Shown piece after piece: positions 24,010 through 34,139 of a stretch of DNA of 40,839 bases (positions are counted from its first letter, which is position 1; every line of letters starts with the position of its first letter). Where the stretch lies: positions 1 through 40,839 of the forward strand of contig PSQJ01000007.1 of assembly GCA_003045065.1 (NCBI GenBank). Reading direction: 5' to 3'. The notes under the pieces were generated by a model, which saw only the letters and a program-made list of their open reading frames with translations, did not search any database and was not told the origin of the DNA. The DNA comes from Candidatus Liberibacter europaeus. Lineage in GTDB: Bacteria > Pseudomonadota > Alphaproteobacteria > Rhizobiales > Rhizobiaceae. Position numbers and translations under genes: made by a program.

Positions 24010-25409
24010 TTAAACAGTCTTTCTTCTTCTATATCAACTAACATTTCTATCCCTTTTATCTCAGATACATGAGACATAAAAGCAAATCCTCGTTCTCTAA
24101 AATCTTTATATTGATCAAAGCTTGCACAACCTGGAGAGAACAAAATAACTGTTGGAATATTCGTATTACTCACATGACGTGAGGCACTTAAAACTGCTTT
24201 ATCAAGCGTTTTAGACAACTCAAAATCTAATTTACTTTTTAATTTATAAGCAAATAAATCCGCAGAATCACCAATAAAATAAGCTTTAGTAATTTGTGAC
24301 AAAAACGGGGAAATAATTGAGAGATCGTTTGATTTAGACAAACCACCAGCAATCCAGTGAATCATACGTTGTTCACCTAAAAAAGCATCAACTACAGCAT
24401 GAATATTAGTCGCCTTAGAATCATTGATAAAAACCGATTTTCCTAATCTAGCTATCTTTTGACGACGATGTGTTAATCCTCTAAAAGAAGATATTGCATT
24501 TGCTATATCGGTTTTTTCTAATCCTAATTTTAAACAAACTGCAATAGACGCAGCAACATTTTGGATATTATATTCATAATTTTTCTGAGAAAGATCTAAT
24601 AAAATATCATTTGTCGGAGATAATTTAATATATGATCCATCAATATAAATATCTCCATCTGATATGATTGGATAATGAAATATCCGTGTTATTTTACGAC
24701 CCGAAGCAATCATATCAGAGGCAATCTTTTCGCATATACTATCATTTATACAAACAATAGCGTTTTGACTCATAGTAACAAGATTTTTTTTTATACGGGC
24801 ATAGTTGTCTAAAGTATGATGTCTATCAAGATGATCAGGAGAAACATTCAAAAGAACTCCTATCGAAGGATCAATAGTTGGCGCTGTTTCTATTTGATAA
24901 GAAGAGCATTCTATAATATAAAAACGATCATCAGCAAAATCTGCAAGTTTCATAACTGGATTACCAATATTTCCACCCAGTTGAACATCACGACCACTTT
25001 TATTTAAAATGTGAGCAATCAAAGCACTAGTAGTAGATTTGCCGTTAGTTCCTGTTATCGCGACAAATGGAGAATTAGAAGAAGAAATACGTCTTTCTCG
25101 CACAAATAATTCAATATCACCAATAATTTCAACGTTAAACTGACGAGCTAATTTAACGCACCAATGGGCTTTATCACCAGTAGAATAGATTCCAGGAGAC
25201 AAAACAAGGGATGAAACCTTTGACCATTGGACTTGACGAAAATCAGCAATTGTAATTCCAATATTTCTAGCTTTTAAAATAGATAGAGGATTATCATCCC
25301 AAGCAATAACACGTACGCTAGAATTCATCAAAGCATTTGCCACTGCTAATCCTGAATCACCCAATCCAAGAACAGCGATCAAATGATTCTTCAAACCCCT
25401 TATTTTCAT
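24003..25409 (-). CDS. murD: UDP-N-acetylmuramoylalanine--D-glutamate ligase
   Basis: It adds D-glutamate to UDP-MurNAc-L-Ala in an ATP-dependent step. The 468-residue protein shows IAVLGLGDSGLAVANAL at the N-terminus, the ATP loop GTNGKSTT (120-127), NVSPDHLDRH and FINDSKATN further on, and LFSPGCASFDQYKDFRERG near the C-terminus. These are the family's usual motifs and spacing. It lies between mraY (seven bases) and ftsW (overlap). Confidence 0.96.
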   Translation of the reverse strand: MKIRGLKNHLIAVLGLGDSGLAVANALMNSSVRVIAWDDNPLSILKARNIGITIADFRQVQWSKVSSLVLSPGIYSTGDKAHWCVKLARQFNVEIIGDIELFVRERRISSSNSPFVAITGTNGKSTTSALIAHILNKSGRDVQLGGNIGNPVMKLADFADDRFYIIECSSYQIETAPTIDPSIGVLLNVSPDHLDRHHTLDNYARIKKNLVTMSQNAIVCINDSICEKIASDMIASGRKITRIFHYPIISDGDIYIDGSYIKLSPTNDILLDLSQKNYEYNIQNVAASIAVCLKLGLEKTDIANAISSFRGLTHRRQKIARLGKSVFINDSKATNIHAVVDAFLGEQRMIHWIAGGLSKSNDLSIISPFLSQITKAYFIGDSADLFAYKLKSKLDFELSKTLDKAVLSASRHVSNTNIPTVILFSPGCASFDQYKDFRERGFAFMSHVSEIKGIEMLVDIEEERLFKW

Positions 25410-25416
25410 GAAAATA

Positions 25417-26520
25417 TTACCGTATCTTCAAAGTTAACAGCCCAAAAACAGCTAATATAACAGCAATAATCCAAAAACGAATTACTATTTGGCTTTCAGT
25501 CCATCCTTTTTTTTCAAAATGATGGTGAATAGGAGCCATCAGAAAAATCCGTTTTCCAGTTATTTTAAAATATAATACTTGAACAATTACAGATATAGCC
25601 TCAACAACAAATAATCCTCCTATAATTATCAAGACAATCTCATGTTTTGTCGCAATTGCAACACCTCCAATAAGCGCACCCAAAGCCAAAGATCCTGTAT
25701 CACCCATAAAAATAGCAGCTGGTGGAGCATTAAACCATAAGAAACCAAGTCCTGAACCGATAAGAGCCCCTATAATAACTGCCAATTCACCTACACCAGG
25801 CACAAAGTTAATTTGCAAATAATTAGCAAAAATAATATTCCCAGAAACATAAGCAATAAAAGCAAATGTAGAAGATGCAATCATAACCGGAACAATAGCC
25901 AAACCATCAAGACCATCTGTTAAATTCACAGCATTAGCTACTGATAAAATAACAATAGCACCAAAAGGAATAAAAAATATTCCTATATCCCATATACAAC
26001 CTTTCAAAAAAGGGAATGAAATAGAAGTAATAGTATCTGTACCAAATAATGTAGATTTTGAAAAAACCATCAAAGCATAAACAGCCAAACTAGCAATAAT
26101 AAACTCTATAAAAATCCTAGTTTTCCACGAAAGCCCACAATGGTCATATTTTTTGATTTTCAAATAATCATCACAAAAACCAACAAGAGCAAAACATATA
26201 GTTAATAATAGAATAATAATTACATGTGGAGAAGAAAAATCAGCCCATAAAAGAGATGATACTATGATCCCTATTAAGATCATTACACCACCCATAGTTG
26301 GTGTACCAATTTTTTTAGAATGTATTGGTAAATCTTCAATACGAACGGGTTGGCCTTTATAGCCTTGATAGGTAATGAGAAGAGATATCATCTTAGGCCC
26401 GAAAGCTAGAAGAATAAAAGCAGCATTTAAAAATGCTGCAACTGACCTGAACGTAATATACTTAAAAATATTAAGAGTTACCATATATTCTGAAAAATCA
26501 GCTAACCTGACAAGCATCAA
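25417..26520 (-). CDS. mraY: phospho-N-acetylmuramoyl-pentapeptide transferase
   Basis: This integral membrane enzyme makes lipid I from UDP-MurNAc-pentapeptide and undecaprenyl phosphate. The 367 residues hold about ten membrane helices and the catalytic motifs [38 protein letters not shown] and [13 protein letters not shown] 266-bp spacer with a murF remnant separates its start from murF, although the strand and order are those of a normal dcw cluster. Confidence 0.96.
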   Translation of the reverse strand: MMLVRLADFSEYMVTLNIFKYITFRSVAAFLNAAFILLAFGPKMISLLITYQGYKGQPVRIEDLPIHSKKIGTPTMGGVMILIGIIVSSLLWADFSSPHVIIILLLTICFALVGFCDDYLKIKKYDHCGLSWKTRIFIEFIIASLAVYALMVFSKSTLFGTDTITSISFPFLKGCIWDIGIFFIPFGAIVILSVANAVNLTDGLDGLAIVPVMIASSTFAFIAYVSGNIIFANYLQINFVPGVGELAVIIGALIGSGLGFLWFNAPPAAIFMGDTGSLALGALIGGVAIATKHEIVLIIIGGLFVVEAISVIVQVLYFKITGKRIFLMAPIHHHFEKKGWTESQIVIRFWIIAVILAVFGLLTLKIR

Positions 26521-26567
26521 TCCCTCTTTTATAGTCTATAACATAATATGTTGTTGATAAAAATCAC

Positions 26568-26768
26568 CATTAAAACAATAAGTAAATAACACTATATAAT
26601 TCAAATAATATACGAGAATATTTTACAACAATAACCTATTCTCACATAATGAATTTAATAGATGACGATAGGTACATCATTTATTCAAAAAAAATGAATA
26701 CAGATATTCCCTTGGCAGAGATTGTCTCAACGATAATATACATATAAGTCAACCAAACATATGACATC
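26568..26768 (-). pseudogene. decayed tandem copy of the murF 3' region
   Basis: The spacer downstream of murF resembles the 3' part of murF itself (about 26800-27005) in the same orientation. Paired blocks are GAGAATATTTTACAAC with GAGAAGACTTTACAAC, TTTAATAGATGACGATA with TTTAATGAATGATAATA, TTGGCAGAGATT with TTGGAAGAGATT and AGTCAACCAAACATATGA with AGTCAACCAAACATGTGA. Many substitutions and indels break the frame. It is the remnant of a local tandem duplication in an otherwise compact operon. Confidence 0.8.
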
Positions 26769-26786
26769 AGAGCTGACACTAGATCT

Positions 26787-28205
26787 TTAATGAATAAGTT
26801 TAAATTCTTCAAGTAATAACTGAACAATATGATATAGCCTACATGCATGAGAAGACTTTACAACCATAATATCACCCTCAATAATAGATAGTTTAATGAA
26901 TGATAATAAATCCATCATATTTTCAAAATGCTGAACATCAATATTTCTTGGAAGAGATTCTTTCAAAGCCATCATATGCATACCAGTCAACCAAACATGT
27001 GATATATTATGCGATAATAATACCTTTGCAAGATTGATATGAAATGATTCCGACATTTTCCCCATTTCATTCATATCCCCAAGAACAGCAATGCGTCTTC
27101 CTTTCCCATATGGATAGGTTTGAGATAGAACAGCGATAGCTGCTTGCATAGAAGCAGGGTTGGCATTATAACTCTCATCAATCAGTGTAAAATATCCATT
27201 TGCTAACGAAAGATGATATCTCTTACCTCTTCCTTTCAGGGGATGAAAATCAGAAAGAGCGTTGATCGCCTTATTAATATCGGAATCAAGCAACAATACG
27301 ACCCCTAATGTTGCGAGGATATTGTAAGCCATGTGTTGCCCCGTAGCATAACTCATCACTTCTAGTAATTTTTCTTTCATTTGTATTCTAATACAAGATT
27401 TTTCAGAGAGTTCTTCAACTTTAAGCATCCTAAAATCAGCATCAACTGATTTTCCAAATGAATATACTTTGCCAATACCCATTTCATTGGATTTATTTTT
27501 AAGAAATTCAAAATAGTGATTATCATGATTCAATAAAACAGAGCCTGTTTTTTCTAATCCTTCAAAAATTTCTGCCTTGGAAGAAGCTATTTCCTCCAAT
27601 CCTGAAAAATTTCCTATATGCGCAGGGGCAATTGTTGTAATAACAGCAAGATCAGGTCGTACTAATTGAGTCAAAAATCGTATATCACCAGGATGACTCA
27701 TACCCAATTCAAAAATCGCAAACTCCGCATCATCTGGCATGCGTGACAGGGTTAATGGAACACCTATATGGTTATTATAAGAAGACTCACAAACATGTGT
27801 TTTGCCTATGGCGGATAAAGCCAAATTTATCATTTCTTTTGTAGTAGTTTTACCCACGGATCCAGTAATAGCGATCACTTTTGCCTTAGAACGAAGACGT
27901 GCCGCAATAGCCAGCTGTTTAAGAGCAGATAAAACATCATTTACTAGAAAAACCGGAACTGATAATCTTCCTATTGATGAAAGCATATTTGTATTTATGA
28001 TAACAAGAGCAGCTTTTTTTTCCACTGCATCTAACACATAATCATGGCCATCATAACGATCACCCTTTAGTGCAAAAAACGCCTCTCCCGGAGAAATAGT
28101 ACGACTGTCTATTGAAATTCCTGTTACGAAACCTTCTGGAATTTTTGCAAGAGACTTTCCCTGTATAACTTTCAATAAATCGTGAAGATTCCATAAACGA
28201 TTCAC
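26787..28205 (-). CDS. murF: UDP-N-acetylmuramoyl-tripeptide--D-alanyl-D-alanine ligase
   Basis: It adds the D-Ala-D-Ala dipeptide to complete the UDP-MurNAc-pentapeptide. The 472-residue protein has SIDSRTISPGEAFFALKGDR at the N-terminus, the ATP loop GSVGKTTT (115-122), NNHIGVPLTLSRM, FELGMSHPGDI and LIDESYNANPASM in family order. Its start overlaps the murE stop by four bases (ATGA). It needs D-Ala-D-Ala made by a ligase whose gene is not at the usual place downstream of murB. Confidence 0.96.
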   Translation of the reverse strand: MNRLWNLHDLLKVIQGKSLAKIPEGFVTGISIDSRTISPGEAFFALKGDRYDGHDYVLDAVEKKAALVIINTNMLSSIGRLSVPVFLVNDVLSALKQLAIAARLRSKAKVIAITGSVGKTTTKEMINLALSAIGKTHVCESSYNNHIGVPLTLSRMPDDAEFAIFELGMSHPGDIRFLTQLVRPDLAVITTIAPAHIGNFSGLEEIASSKAEIFEGLEKTGSVLLNHDNHYFEFLKNKSNEMGIGKVYSFGKSVDADFRMLKVEELSEKSCIRIQMKEKLLEVMSYATGQHMAYNILATLGVVLLLDSDINKAINALSDFHPLKGRGKRYHLSLANGYFTLIDESYNANPASMQAAIAVLSQTYPYGKGRRIAVLGDMNEMGKMSESFHINLAKVLLSHNISHVWLTGMHMMALKESLPRNIDVQHFENMMDLLSFIKLSIIEGDIMVVKSSHACRLYHIVQLLLEEFKLIH

Positions 28206-29686
28206 AGTGAACCTTCTAAAATTTCACGCACTATATCACAATCAATTGATAACATAGTTTTTCCATTTTTAACAATTTGTACTTTTTCTTGTCCCTTACC
28301 TGCAACAATCAATACATCATCTGCTTTTAACATAGAAATAGCCATACGTATCGCTTCCTGACGATTGCCTTCCTCAATAAAACGATGAGAACCATCAATA
28401 ATCTCGGCACGAATTTTTGCAGGATCTTCAGAACGAGGATTATCATCGGTCACAATAGAAACATCAGATAACTGCAAAGCAATCTGTCCCATAATCTTGC
28501 GCTTTCCCCGATCGCGATCACCTCCGCAACCAAATACCAAAATAATACGACCTAATGTAATATTTCGAACATTTTCTAAAACAGCCTTCATAGAATCCGG
28601 TGTATGGGCATAATCAACATAAATCTTTCCTCTATTTGAATTCCTTCCAACAAATTCAAATCTTCCAGGTACAAAAACCAATTGTTCTAAAGCTTTAACC
28701 ACTACAGGTACATCAATTCCTATTGAAATACATAAACCAGCAGCCACAATAGCATTGTAAGCCTGAAATCGTCCTTGAAGAGGTAGAATTATATCATAAT
28801 TATATCCTTCGACAGAGAAGATGAGCCGTTGTTTATTATCAATTTCAATCAATTGTTTGAGATGAATGAATTTTCCCTTATATCCTACTGATAATACACG
28901 GCAACCTGCTTTCTGAGCATGTTCCATAACTTTTTCTGACCATAAGTCATCTGCAAAAATAACTGCTGGAGATCCTTTAGGTAATAATTCTTTGAAAAGA
29001 CGCATTTTTGCGTTAAAATATTTCTCTACTGTTTCATGGTAATCCATGTGATCACGACCAAGATTTGTAAAAGCTCCTGCTACCAACTTTATACCATCTA
29101 ATCTATATTGATCTAATCCATGGCTTGATGCCTCAATTGATACATGCGTTGTTCCTTGCGAAGCAAGTAAAGGTAATAATTGTGCAAGATAAACAGGATC
29201 AGGAGTTGTTAATCTATTTTCACCATTTTGGTAAAATGGAACAACACCAGATGTCCCTATCTGTATCGCAGAAAAACCTGAATATTGACAAATCTGCCGT
29301 ATAAAAGAAGATACTGAAGTCTTACCAGATGTCCCAGTAACAGCTAATATTTTTTCAGGATGTCGACCGTATAATCTAGATGATATAACAGATAAAAACT
29401 TTCTTGTATTTGTAACAATAATAATCGGAACATCCGAATTACAATCCTGCAATTTGTCATAAGAAGAAACGACAATAGCTGAAGCGCCTTGTTCTATTGC
29501 TTGTAAAACAAAATCATGACCATCATTCACACTACCAACAATCGCAACAAACATCCATCCTGGCTGAATTAAACGACTATCTGCAGAAATATGATAAATT
29601 TCTCGCTCTCTCCACTGTATAGAAAAACGCAGTATTTGTTGCGTTAATTCTGGGAAATCCTTACATATTAGATCCTGTAACTTCAA
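28202..29686 (-). CDS. murE: UDP-N-acetylmuramoyl-L-alanyl-D-glutamate--2,6-diaminopimelate ligase
   Basis: It adds the third stem residue. The 494-residue protein has ADSRLIQPGWMFVAIVGS, the ATP loop GTSGKTS and TTPDP. DNPR at 415-418 is the motif that selects meso-diaminopimelate over lysine, as expected of a Gram-negative bacterium. A fragment of this gene (about 28711-28876) exists as an inverted decayed copy between murC and murG. It follows ftsI by 75 bp. Confidence 0.96.
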   Translation of the reverse strand: MKLQDLICKDFPELTQQILRFSIQWREREIYHISADSRLIQPGWMFVAIVGSVNDGHDFVLQAIEQGASAIVVSSYDKLQDCNSDVPIIIVTNTRKFLSVISSRLYGRHPEKILAVTGTSGKTSVSSFIRQICQYSGFSAIQIGTSGVVPFYQNGENRLTTPDPVYLAQLLPLLASQGTTHVSIEASSHGLDQYRLDGIKLVAGAFTNLGRDHMDYHETVEKYFNAKMRLFKELLPKGSPAVIFADDLWSEKVMEHAQKAGCRVLSVGYKGKFIHLKQLIEIDNKQRLIFSVEGYNYDIILPLQGRFQAYNAIVAAGLCISIGIDVPVVVKALEQLVFVPGRFEFVGRNSNRGKIYVDYAHTPDSMKAVLENVRNITLGRIILVFGCGGDRDRGKRKIMGQIALQLSDVSIVTDDNPRSEDPAKIRAEIIDGSHRFIEEGNRQEAIRMAISMLKADDVLIVAGKGQEKVQIVKNGKTMLSIDCDIVREILEGSL

Positions 29687-29761
29687 TAATATCTCCTTGA
29701 AAATAATATTTAATAATGATTTAACTTGTTTTTATAAAGATCTTATAAAAATTGTACAAAA

Positions 29762-31492
29762 TCAAAAAATTGGTTTTACACCTAACATAGATGCCGATTT
29801 ACTGATAATTTCTCCAACCATAGGTGCGACATTTACCCCAGCAGTAAGCTGATTGTGTTCCTTTATTTTTGGGGAATCAATAAAACTCATAATAACATAT
29901 TGAGGATTACTTGTAGGAAAAACCGCAATAAAAGAGTTAAAATTTAATTCTCTTGAATAACGTCCATCAATTACTTTCTGAGCTGTTCCTGTTTTTCCTC
30001 CAACCTCAAATCCTGGAACAAAAGCCCTTCTTCCTGAACCTCCAACAACACCCTGACGCAATAAATAACGCATCACATCTACCGTACTCTTTTTTAATAC
30101 TATACGGGATATTTTTTCTGCTTCTTCACGATTCCTCTTCATAAAAGTAGGGGGAATTAATCGTCCGCCATTCACAAGAGATGCAGCAGCAACCGCAGTT
30201 TGCAATGGAGTAGTAGCAAGACCATGTCCGAAAGCAATTGTCAACGAATTAATTCTCTTCCATTTAGTAGGATAAGAAGGATCCTTAATTTCAGGCAATT
30301 CGGTTTCCACCCTAGTTAACAAGCCCAGCTTATATAAAAAATCTCTATGTATATCAATTCCCAAAGCGTCCACAATTTTGGCTGCCCCAATATTAGAAGA
30401 GTACTTAAAAATCTCTTGGAGACTTAACATACGATTTTGCGGATGAAAATCTTTGATTAAATATTTCCCTTCCCTAATAGGATGACGCGTATCAATCTTA
30501 TCATCTATCGTAAATAAACCACTATCAATACCCATGGCAACAGTGAACGCCTTGAAAACTGAACCCATTTCAAATACTCCAGAAGAAATAAGATTTAGCC
30601 AACCTTCTTTTTTCTTTTCTATTGGTTCATGTGGATTATGATCAGGAATTGCAACCATAGCCACCACTTCCCCTGTAGCAACGTTCAGAATAACAGCACC
30701 CGCCGATTCTGCCTTATATTTTTTTTTATTTTCAACCAAAACTTGGTGAACTATATTTTGAACACGCAAATCAAGAGACAATCTAATTGGATCAAGAGAT
30801 CTTTCTTCCATATCTGTCTTCGATAAACTAGTTAATCCTTGCATATCAATAAATTTTTCAATCCCTGCAATACCATGATTATCAATGTCAACGTAACCAA
30901 CAACATGTAATGTGTTGGAAGCAGAAGGATAAAGACGACATTTTTCAGGACGAAAACCTATTCCTGGAAGACCTAAATTTAAAATACGCTTTTGCTGTTG
31001 CGGGGTAAGTTGGCGACGTAGCCATTGAAATTTCGACTTAGAAGATAATTTTCTACGAATCTTGTCTATATCAAGATCTGGTAATACCGTGAGAAGTTTT
31101 TCTATAATTTCATCAGGAAAAATAATTTTATACGGCTCAGCATATAGTGAAAACGTCCGTATATCAGTTGCAAGAATATACCCATTCCTATCAAGAATGT
31201 CAGGGCGAGACGTCATATGCCATTCTGCAGATATTGGAGCAATAGCCGTTGCATAATCTAGGTTGCCATATCGAATCAATCGTGTTGCAATAATAATATA
31301 TATTAACCCAAAAACGATGATTGTCATAAGAACGCGATTTTTGCTTTTTACAACTAAATGTTGGCGCCGCCTCTGGAAGAAATATTCCCTTTTCTTGTTT
31401 GGAAATATTTGATCTTCATTAAAAAAATTACGTGCCATATTCATAGAAAAATGCGTTTGTAATCGTGAAGTTATGCCAAATGGAAACAACAT
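29762..31492 (-). CDS. ftsI: septal peptidoglycan transpeptidase (penicillin-binding protein 3)
   Basis: This class B penicillin-binding protein crosslinks septal peptidoglycan with FtsW. Of 576 residues, a basic cytoplasmic tail is followed by one membrane helix (about 50-72, VLMTIIVFGLIYIIIATRLI). A periplasmic pedestal and the transpeptidase domain follow. Catalytic motifs are SVFK with Ser311 and Lys314, SSN at 365-367 and KTG at 500-502. The length and motif spacing are normal. ATG codons at residues 17 and 19 are possible later starts. Confidence 0.95.
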   Translation of the reverse strand: MLFPFGITSRLQTHFSMNMARNFFNEDQIFPNKKREYFFQRRRQHLVVKSKNRVLMTIIVFGLIYIIIATRLIRYGNLDYATAIAPISAEWHMTSRPDILDRNGYILATDIRTFSLYAEPYKIIFPDEIIEKLLTVLPDLDIDKIRRKLSSKSKFQWLRRQLTPQQQKRILNLGLPGIGFRPEKCRLYPSASNTLHVVGYVDIDNHGIAGIEKFIDMQGLTSLSKTDMEERSLDPIRLSLDLRVQNIVHQVLVENKKKYKAESAGAVILNVATGEVVAMVAIPDHNPHEPIEKKKEGWLNLISSGVFEMGSVFKAFTVAMGIDSGLFTIDDKIDTRHPIREGKYLIKDFHPQNRMLSLQEIFKYSSNIGAAKIVDALGIDIHRDFLYKLGLLTRVETELPEIKDPSYPTKWKRINSLTIAFGHGLATTPLQTAVAAASLVNGGRLIPPTFMKRNREEAEKISRIVLKKSTVDVMRYLLRQGVVGGSGRRAFVPGFEVGGKTGTAQKVIDGRYSRELNFNSFIAVFPTSNPQYVIMSFIDSPKIKEHNQLTAGVNVAPMVGEIISKSASMLGVKPIF

Positions 31493-31547
31493 TTTAAGAT
31501 TAAATAACTCCTACATCAAAAACGCTTTTTGCCTAAAAATCAATAAT

Positions 31548-31940
31548 TCAATATTTTTTAATTGCTTTTTTGGGATGTCTATTATTTCTAAATATCTTGT
31601 TATGCGACAATACAATATCATCCTGATATGAAACAGAACGCCATTTCAACTTTGACAAATCATCAATGGTAATCAACTGTACCGGATTAGTTGGATGTAA
31701 TTTCAAATCTTTTGAATAATAAGTAACTAAATTATTGATTCGTTCAGGCTGAGCTAATACCGCCAAGTTGGCTTTCAACAAGTCAATATAATTTTGTTCG
31801 GCTATTATCTTGTTTTCCAAAATCCTCAGATCTTCTCTCTTGATCTCTGATTGGTGTTTAATGTAGTATGTTGCTGCGGCAGATATAAACATTAAAACAA
31901 AAATTACAAAATCAATTGTTCTAAACATTATGAACTCCAA
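31548..31940 (-). CDS. ftsL: cell division protein FtsL
   Basis: This small bitopic protein is thought to link FtsQB/FtsB-type coiled coils to FtsWI. The 130-residue frame has a short cytoplasmic start, one membrane helix (TIDFVIFVLMFISAAATYYI, about 8-27) and a periplasmic coiled coil (REDLRILENKIIAEQNYIDLL). PERINNLVTYY, common in alphaproteobacterial FtsL, follows. It overlaps the rsmH end by 20 bp, the normal place for ftsL. ATG 31925 is an alternative start. Confidence 0.85.
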   Translation of the reverse strand: MEFIMFRTIDFVIFVLMFISAAATYYIKHQSEIKREDLRILENKIIAEQNYIDLLKANLAVLAQPERINNLVTYYSKDLKLHPTNPVQLITIDDLSKLKWRSVSYQDDIVLSHNKIFRNNRHPKKAIKKY

Positions 31941-32991
31941 ATTGAGAAAGAGCTGGCAGTCTAGGCAAACTAGTAAAAGAAATATCGTCGCTCATGTGCT
32001 GAGTTGAGGTACGAATTCCAACTCGCAATTTTGCAGAACGTGATCGTCTATTCTTATCGGTATCATTTTTAGTTGGGACAATGACCTTTTTGCTCACAGG
32101 ATAAAATACTATTGGTGGCATTTCGTTAGAAATCATATGCCCAACAGTTGTAACTTTACCTGAACGACTCGAAAAAAAATGTTTAACAATTCGATCCTCC
32201 AATGAATGAAAAGAAACAACAACAAGGACTCCTCCGCACTTTAAAACTTTTTCTGCTGATAATAATCCTTGTACTAATTCTCCCAATTCATCATTTACAA
32301 ACATACGCAATGCTTGAAATGACCGTGTTGAAGGATGAATACGACTTTTTTTGTTGATATATACTATATCTCGAATAAAAGAAGATAAATCATGTGTAGT
32401 TTTAAAGGGAACAGATTGACGACGTTTAACAATAGCATGAGCAATACGAGATGCTTGTCTCTCCTCTCCTAAAATTCCCAAAATACGAATAAGATCTTTA
32501 ACATCAACATGATTAATAACATCACATGCCGATACTCCAGAACAAGACATTCGCATGTCTAATGGACCATCTTTTTGAAAAGAAAAGCCCCTCTCAGGGC
32601 AGTCAATTTGCATAGAAGAAACACCTAAATCAAATACTACACCATCAACCCCACCATCAGGAACGTAGTCTTCTAATTGAGAAAAGGTCGCATTAAAAAG
32701 AGAAAATTTTTCTTTATATTTTTCCATTATTTCTTGCCCTTGCGACACTGCTAATGGATCACGATCTAAGGCAATAACATTTGCTCCCATTTCACAAAAT
32801 GAACGGCTATAACCTCCGGCACCAAATGTTGCATCCAGAATAATTTTACCGGGAATTGGATTCATCAAGGTAACAACCTCTGATAACATAACAGGAATAT
32901 GAGAATCCGCATAATTTATATCAGGACAACATATCTCAGATCTAGCAGAAGATATTTCTTTAAAATGTCCTGACTTCATAATAGACTCCAT
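31921..32991 (-). CDS. rsmH: 16S rRNA N4-methylcytidine methyltransferase
   Basis: It methylates 16S rRNA at C1402 on N4 using S-adenosylmethionine. The 356-residue protein has HIPVMLSEVV, the SAM loop DATFGAGGYSRSF, ALDRDP, VVFDLGVSSMQID, PLDMRM and the C-terminal VVSFHSLEDRIVKHFF. All are family landmarks. It is six bases after mraZ and overlaps ftsL. Confidence 0.96.
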   Translation of the reverse strand: MESIMKSGHFKEISSARSEICCPDINYADSHIPVMLSEVVTLMNPIPGKIILDATFGAGGYSRSFCEMGANVIALDRDPLAVSQGQEIMEKYKEKFSLFNATFSQLEDYVPDGGVDGVVFDLGVSSMQIDCPERGFSFQKDGPLDMRMSCSGVSACDVINHVDVKDLIRILGILGEERQASRIAHAIVKRRQSVPFKTTHDLSSFIRDIVYINKKSRIHPSTRSFQALRMFVNDELGELVQGLLSAEKVLKCGGVLVVVSFHSLEDRIVKHFFSSRSGKVTTVGHMISNEMPPIVFYPVSKKVIVPTKNDTDKNRRSRSAKLRVGIRTSTQHMSDDISFTSLPRLPALSQFGVHNV

Positions 32992-32996
32992 ATATT

Positions 32997-33434
32997 TTAT
33001 TGCTTAGTCTCTTGGAGACAATATTTTCTTCTAGATTCTTCCCTCATGTTTTGAAAAGTTTGAGGATTCCACAATTGGAAATAACTTCCCCTTCCAACGA
33101 AGGTGATTTCATCTTTGACTCCAATAAATTCACGAATAAAATCTATTATTACGATTCTTCCTTCATTATCCATTTTTAAGAAAATTCCCCCACCATGAAT
33201 TAGTAAAGACAACTGATTGGCTTTTACTGACATAGGATCATTATCCTCTATTTTTTGTTCGAAACGTTCAAGTAATTCACTATCTCCAACGCTAATAGCC
33301 GGAAAGAAAAAATCCTGAAAACAATATAAATTGTTAATACAGCGTTCTATTAAAATCGTCCGAAAAATAGAAGGAATAGATATACGTCCCTTTGAATCAA
33401 TCTTTTTAGTTGCATTTGATAAAAAACGGCTCAT
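32997..33434 (-). CDS. mraZ: transcriptional regulator MraZ
   Basis: This ring-forming AbrB-like DNA-binding protein represses its own operon in E. coli. I choose ATG 33434 (MSRFLSNATKKIDSKGRISIPS), the family start, although the frame is open to 33470. The 145-residue product has the two DxxxR motifs, DSKGR near residue 12 and DNEGR in the second half. No strong Shine-Dalgarno sequence precedes it, so a leaderless or weakly translated transcript is possible. Four TGGG boxes lie upstream. Confidence 0.92.
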   Translation of the reverse strand: MSRFLSNATKKIDSKGRISIPSIFRTILIERCINNLYCFQDFFFPAISVGDSELLERFEQKIEDNDPMSVKANQLSLLIHGGGIFLKMDNEGRIVIIDFIREFIGVKDEITFVGRGSYFQLWNPQTFQNMREESRRKYCLQETKQ

Positions 33435-33504
33435 ATTATGTATGTACCAAGTATTAAATATCACCGCCAAAAAATCTCAAGCAGATTTCATATATAACCA
33501 AATA

Positions 33505-33538
33505 TGGGATAACATGGGAAAATTTGGGCGTCAATGGG
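33505..33538. promoter_or_regulatory. MraZ operator: four TGGG boxes with 10-bp period
   Basis: TGGG occurs at 33505, 33515, 33525 and 33535 on the plus strand, each separated by six bases. E. coli MraZ is known to bind TGGGN direct repeats with five-base spacers, i.e. the same 10-bp period. The array is 71 bp upstream of the mraZ start codon. On the minus strand a -35-like TTGACG (33534-33529) lies between boxes three and four, which would suit autorepression. Confidence 0.75.
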
Positions 33539-34139
33539 ACAAAATTTGACTATTCATTAAAAAAGAAATAAAACTGGTTATAACTATGAAACTAATTTGC
33601 CATTTAATATTTATCCCATCATAGTCGCTATTGCGAGGATTGGAATAGAAATATTTTGGTGTCATTATAAATCATTCAAAAAATGACGCGATTTAGATAA
33701 TAATATAATATTAATTGGTAATCTTAAAAATGGATGTAGAAAGCTTATACGAAAAAGCTCTGCCTATCCTGATGACCAGAGAGGCGTTTGGTTGGATATC
33801 AAATACATCAAGACAGACAGGCAAGGACATTATTATATTTTAAAACTTGCTTGAAACATACTATAGATATCCCATTTTATAATAAAAAAACAAATTGTAG
33901 AAGATCCCGAGATAGTTTCCATAAACTATCAGTTAAATATTCTGATTCATCGTATAAAAAACAAAGTTTTTAATATAATTCAATAGAAAGACATCAAACT
34001 ACATCTCACATCAAAAAAGTTTGAAAAAGTAGAAAAATATAACCCAAATATCAAATATAATTCTGTTAGATCTAAGCTAATATATCAGCAGACAAAATAA
34101 TAATTTCCGCATAATCACCCATCTCATTTCAGAGATAAT
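33539..34139. other. spacer between mraZ and the tadG-like gene, with gene remnants
   Basis: A plus-strand frame from 33687 to 33854 is open for 55 codons without a start codon and reads protein-like (YPDDQRGVWLDIKYIKTDRQ). A shorter one (33732-33842) starts with ATG. Neither is recognised, so a decayed gene is likely. A perfect 8-bp hairpin, GATAGTTT/AAACTATC with a four-base loop, lies at 33911-33930. Confidence 0.4.
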
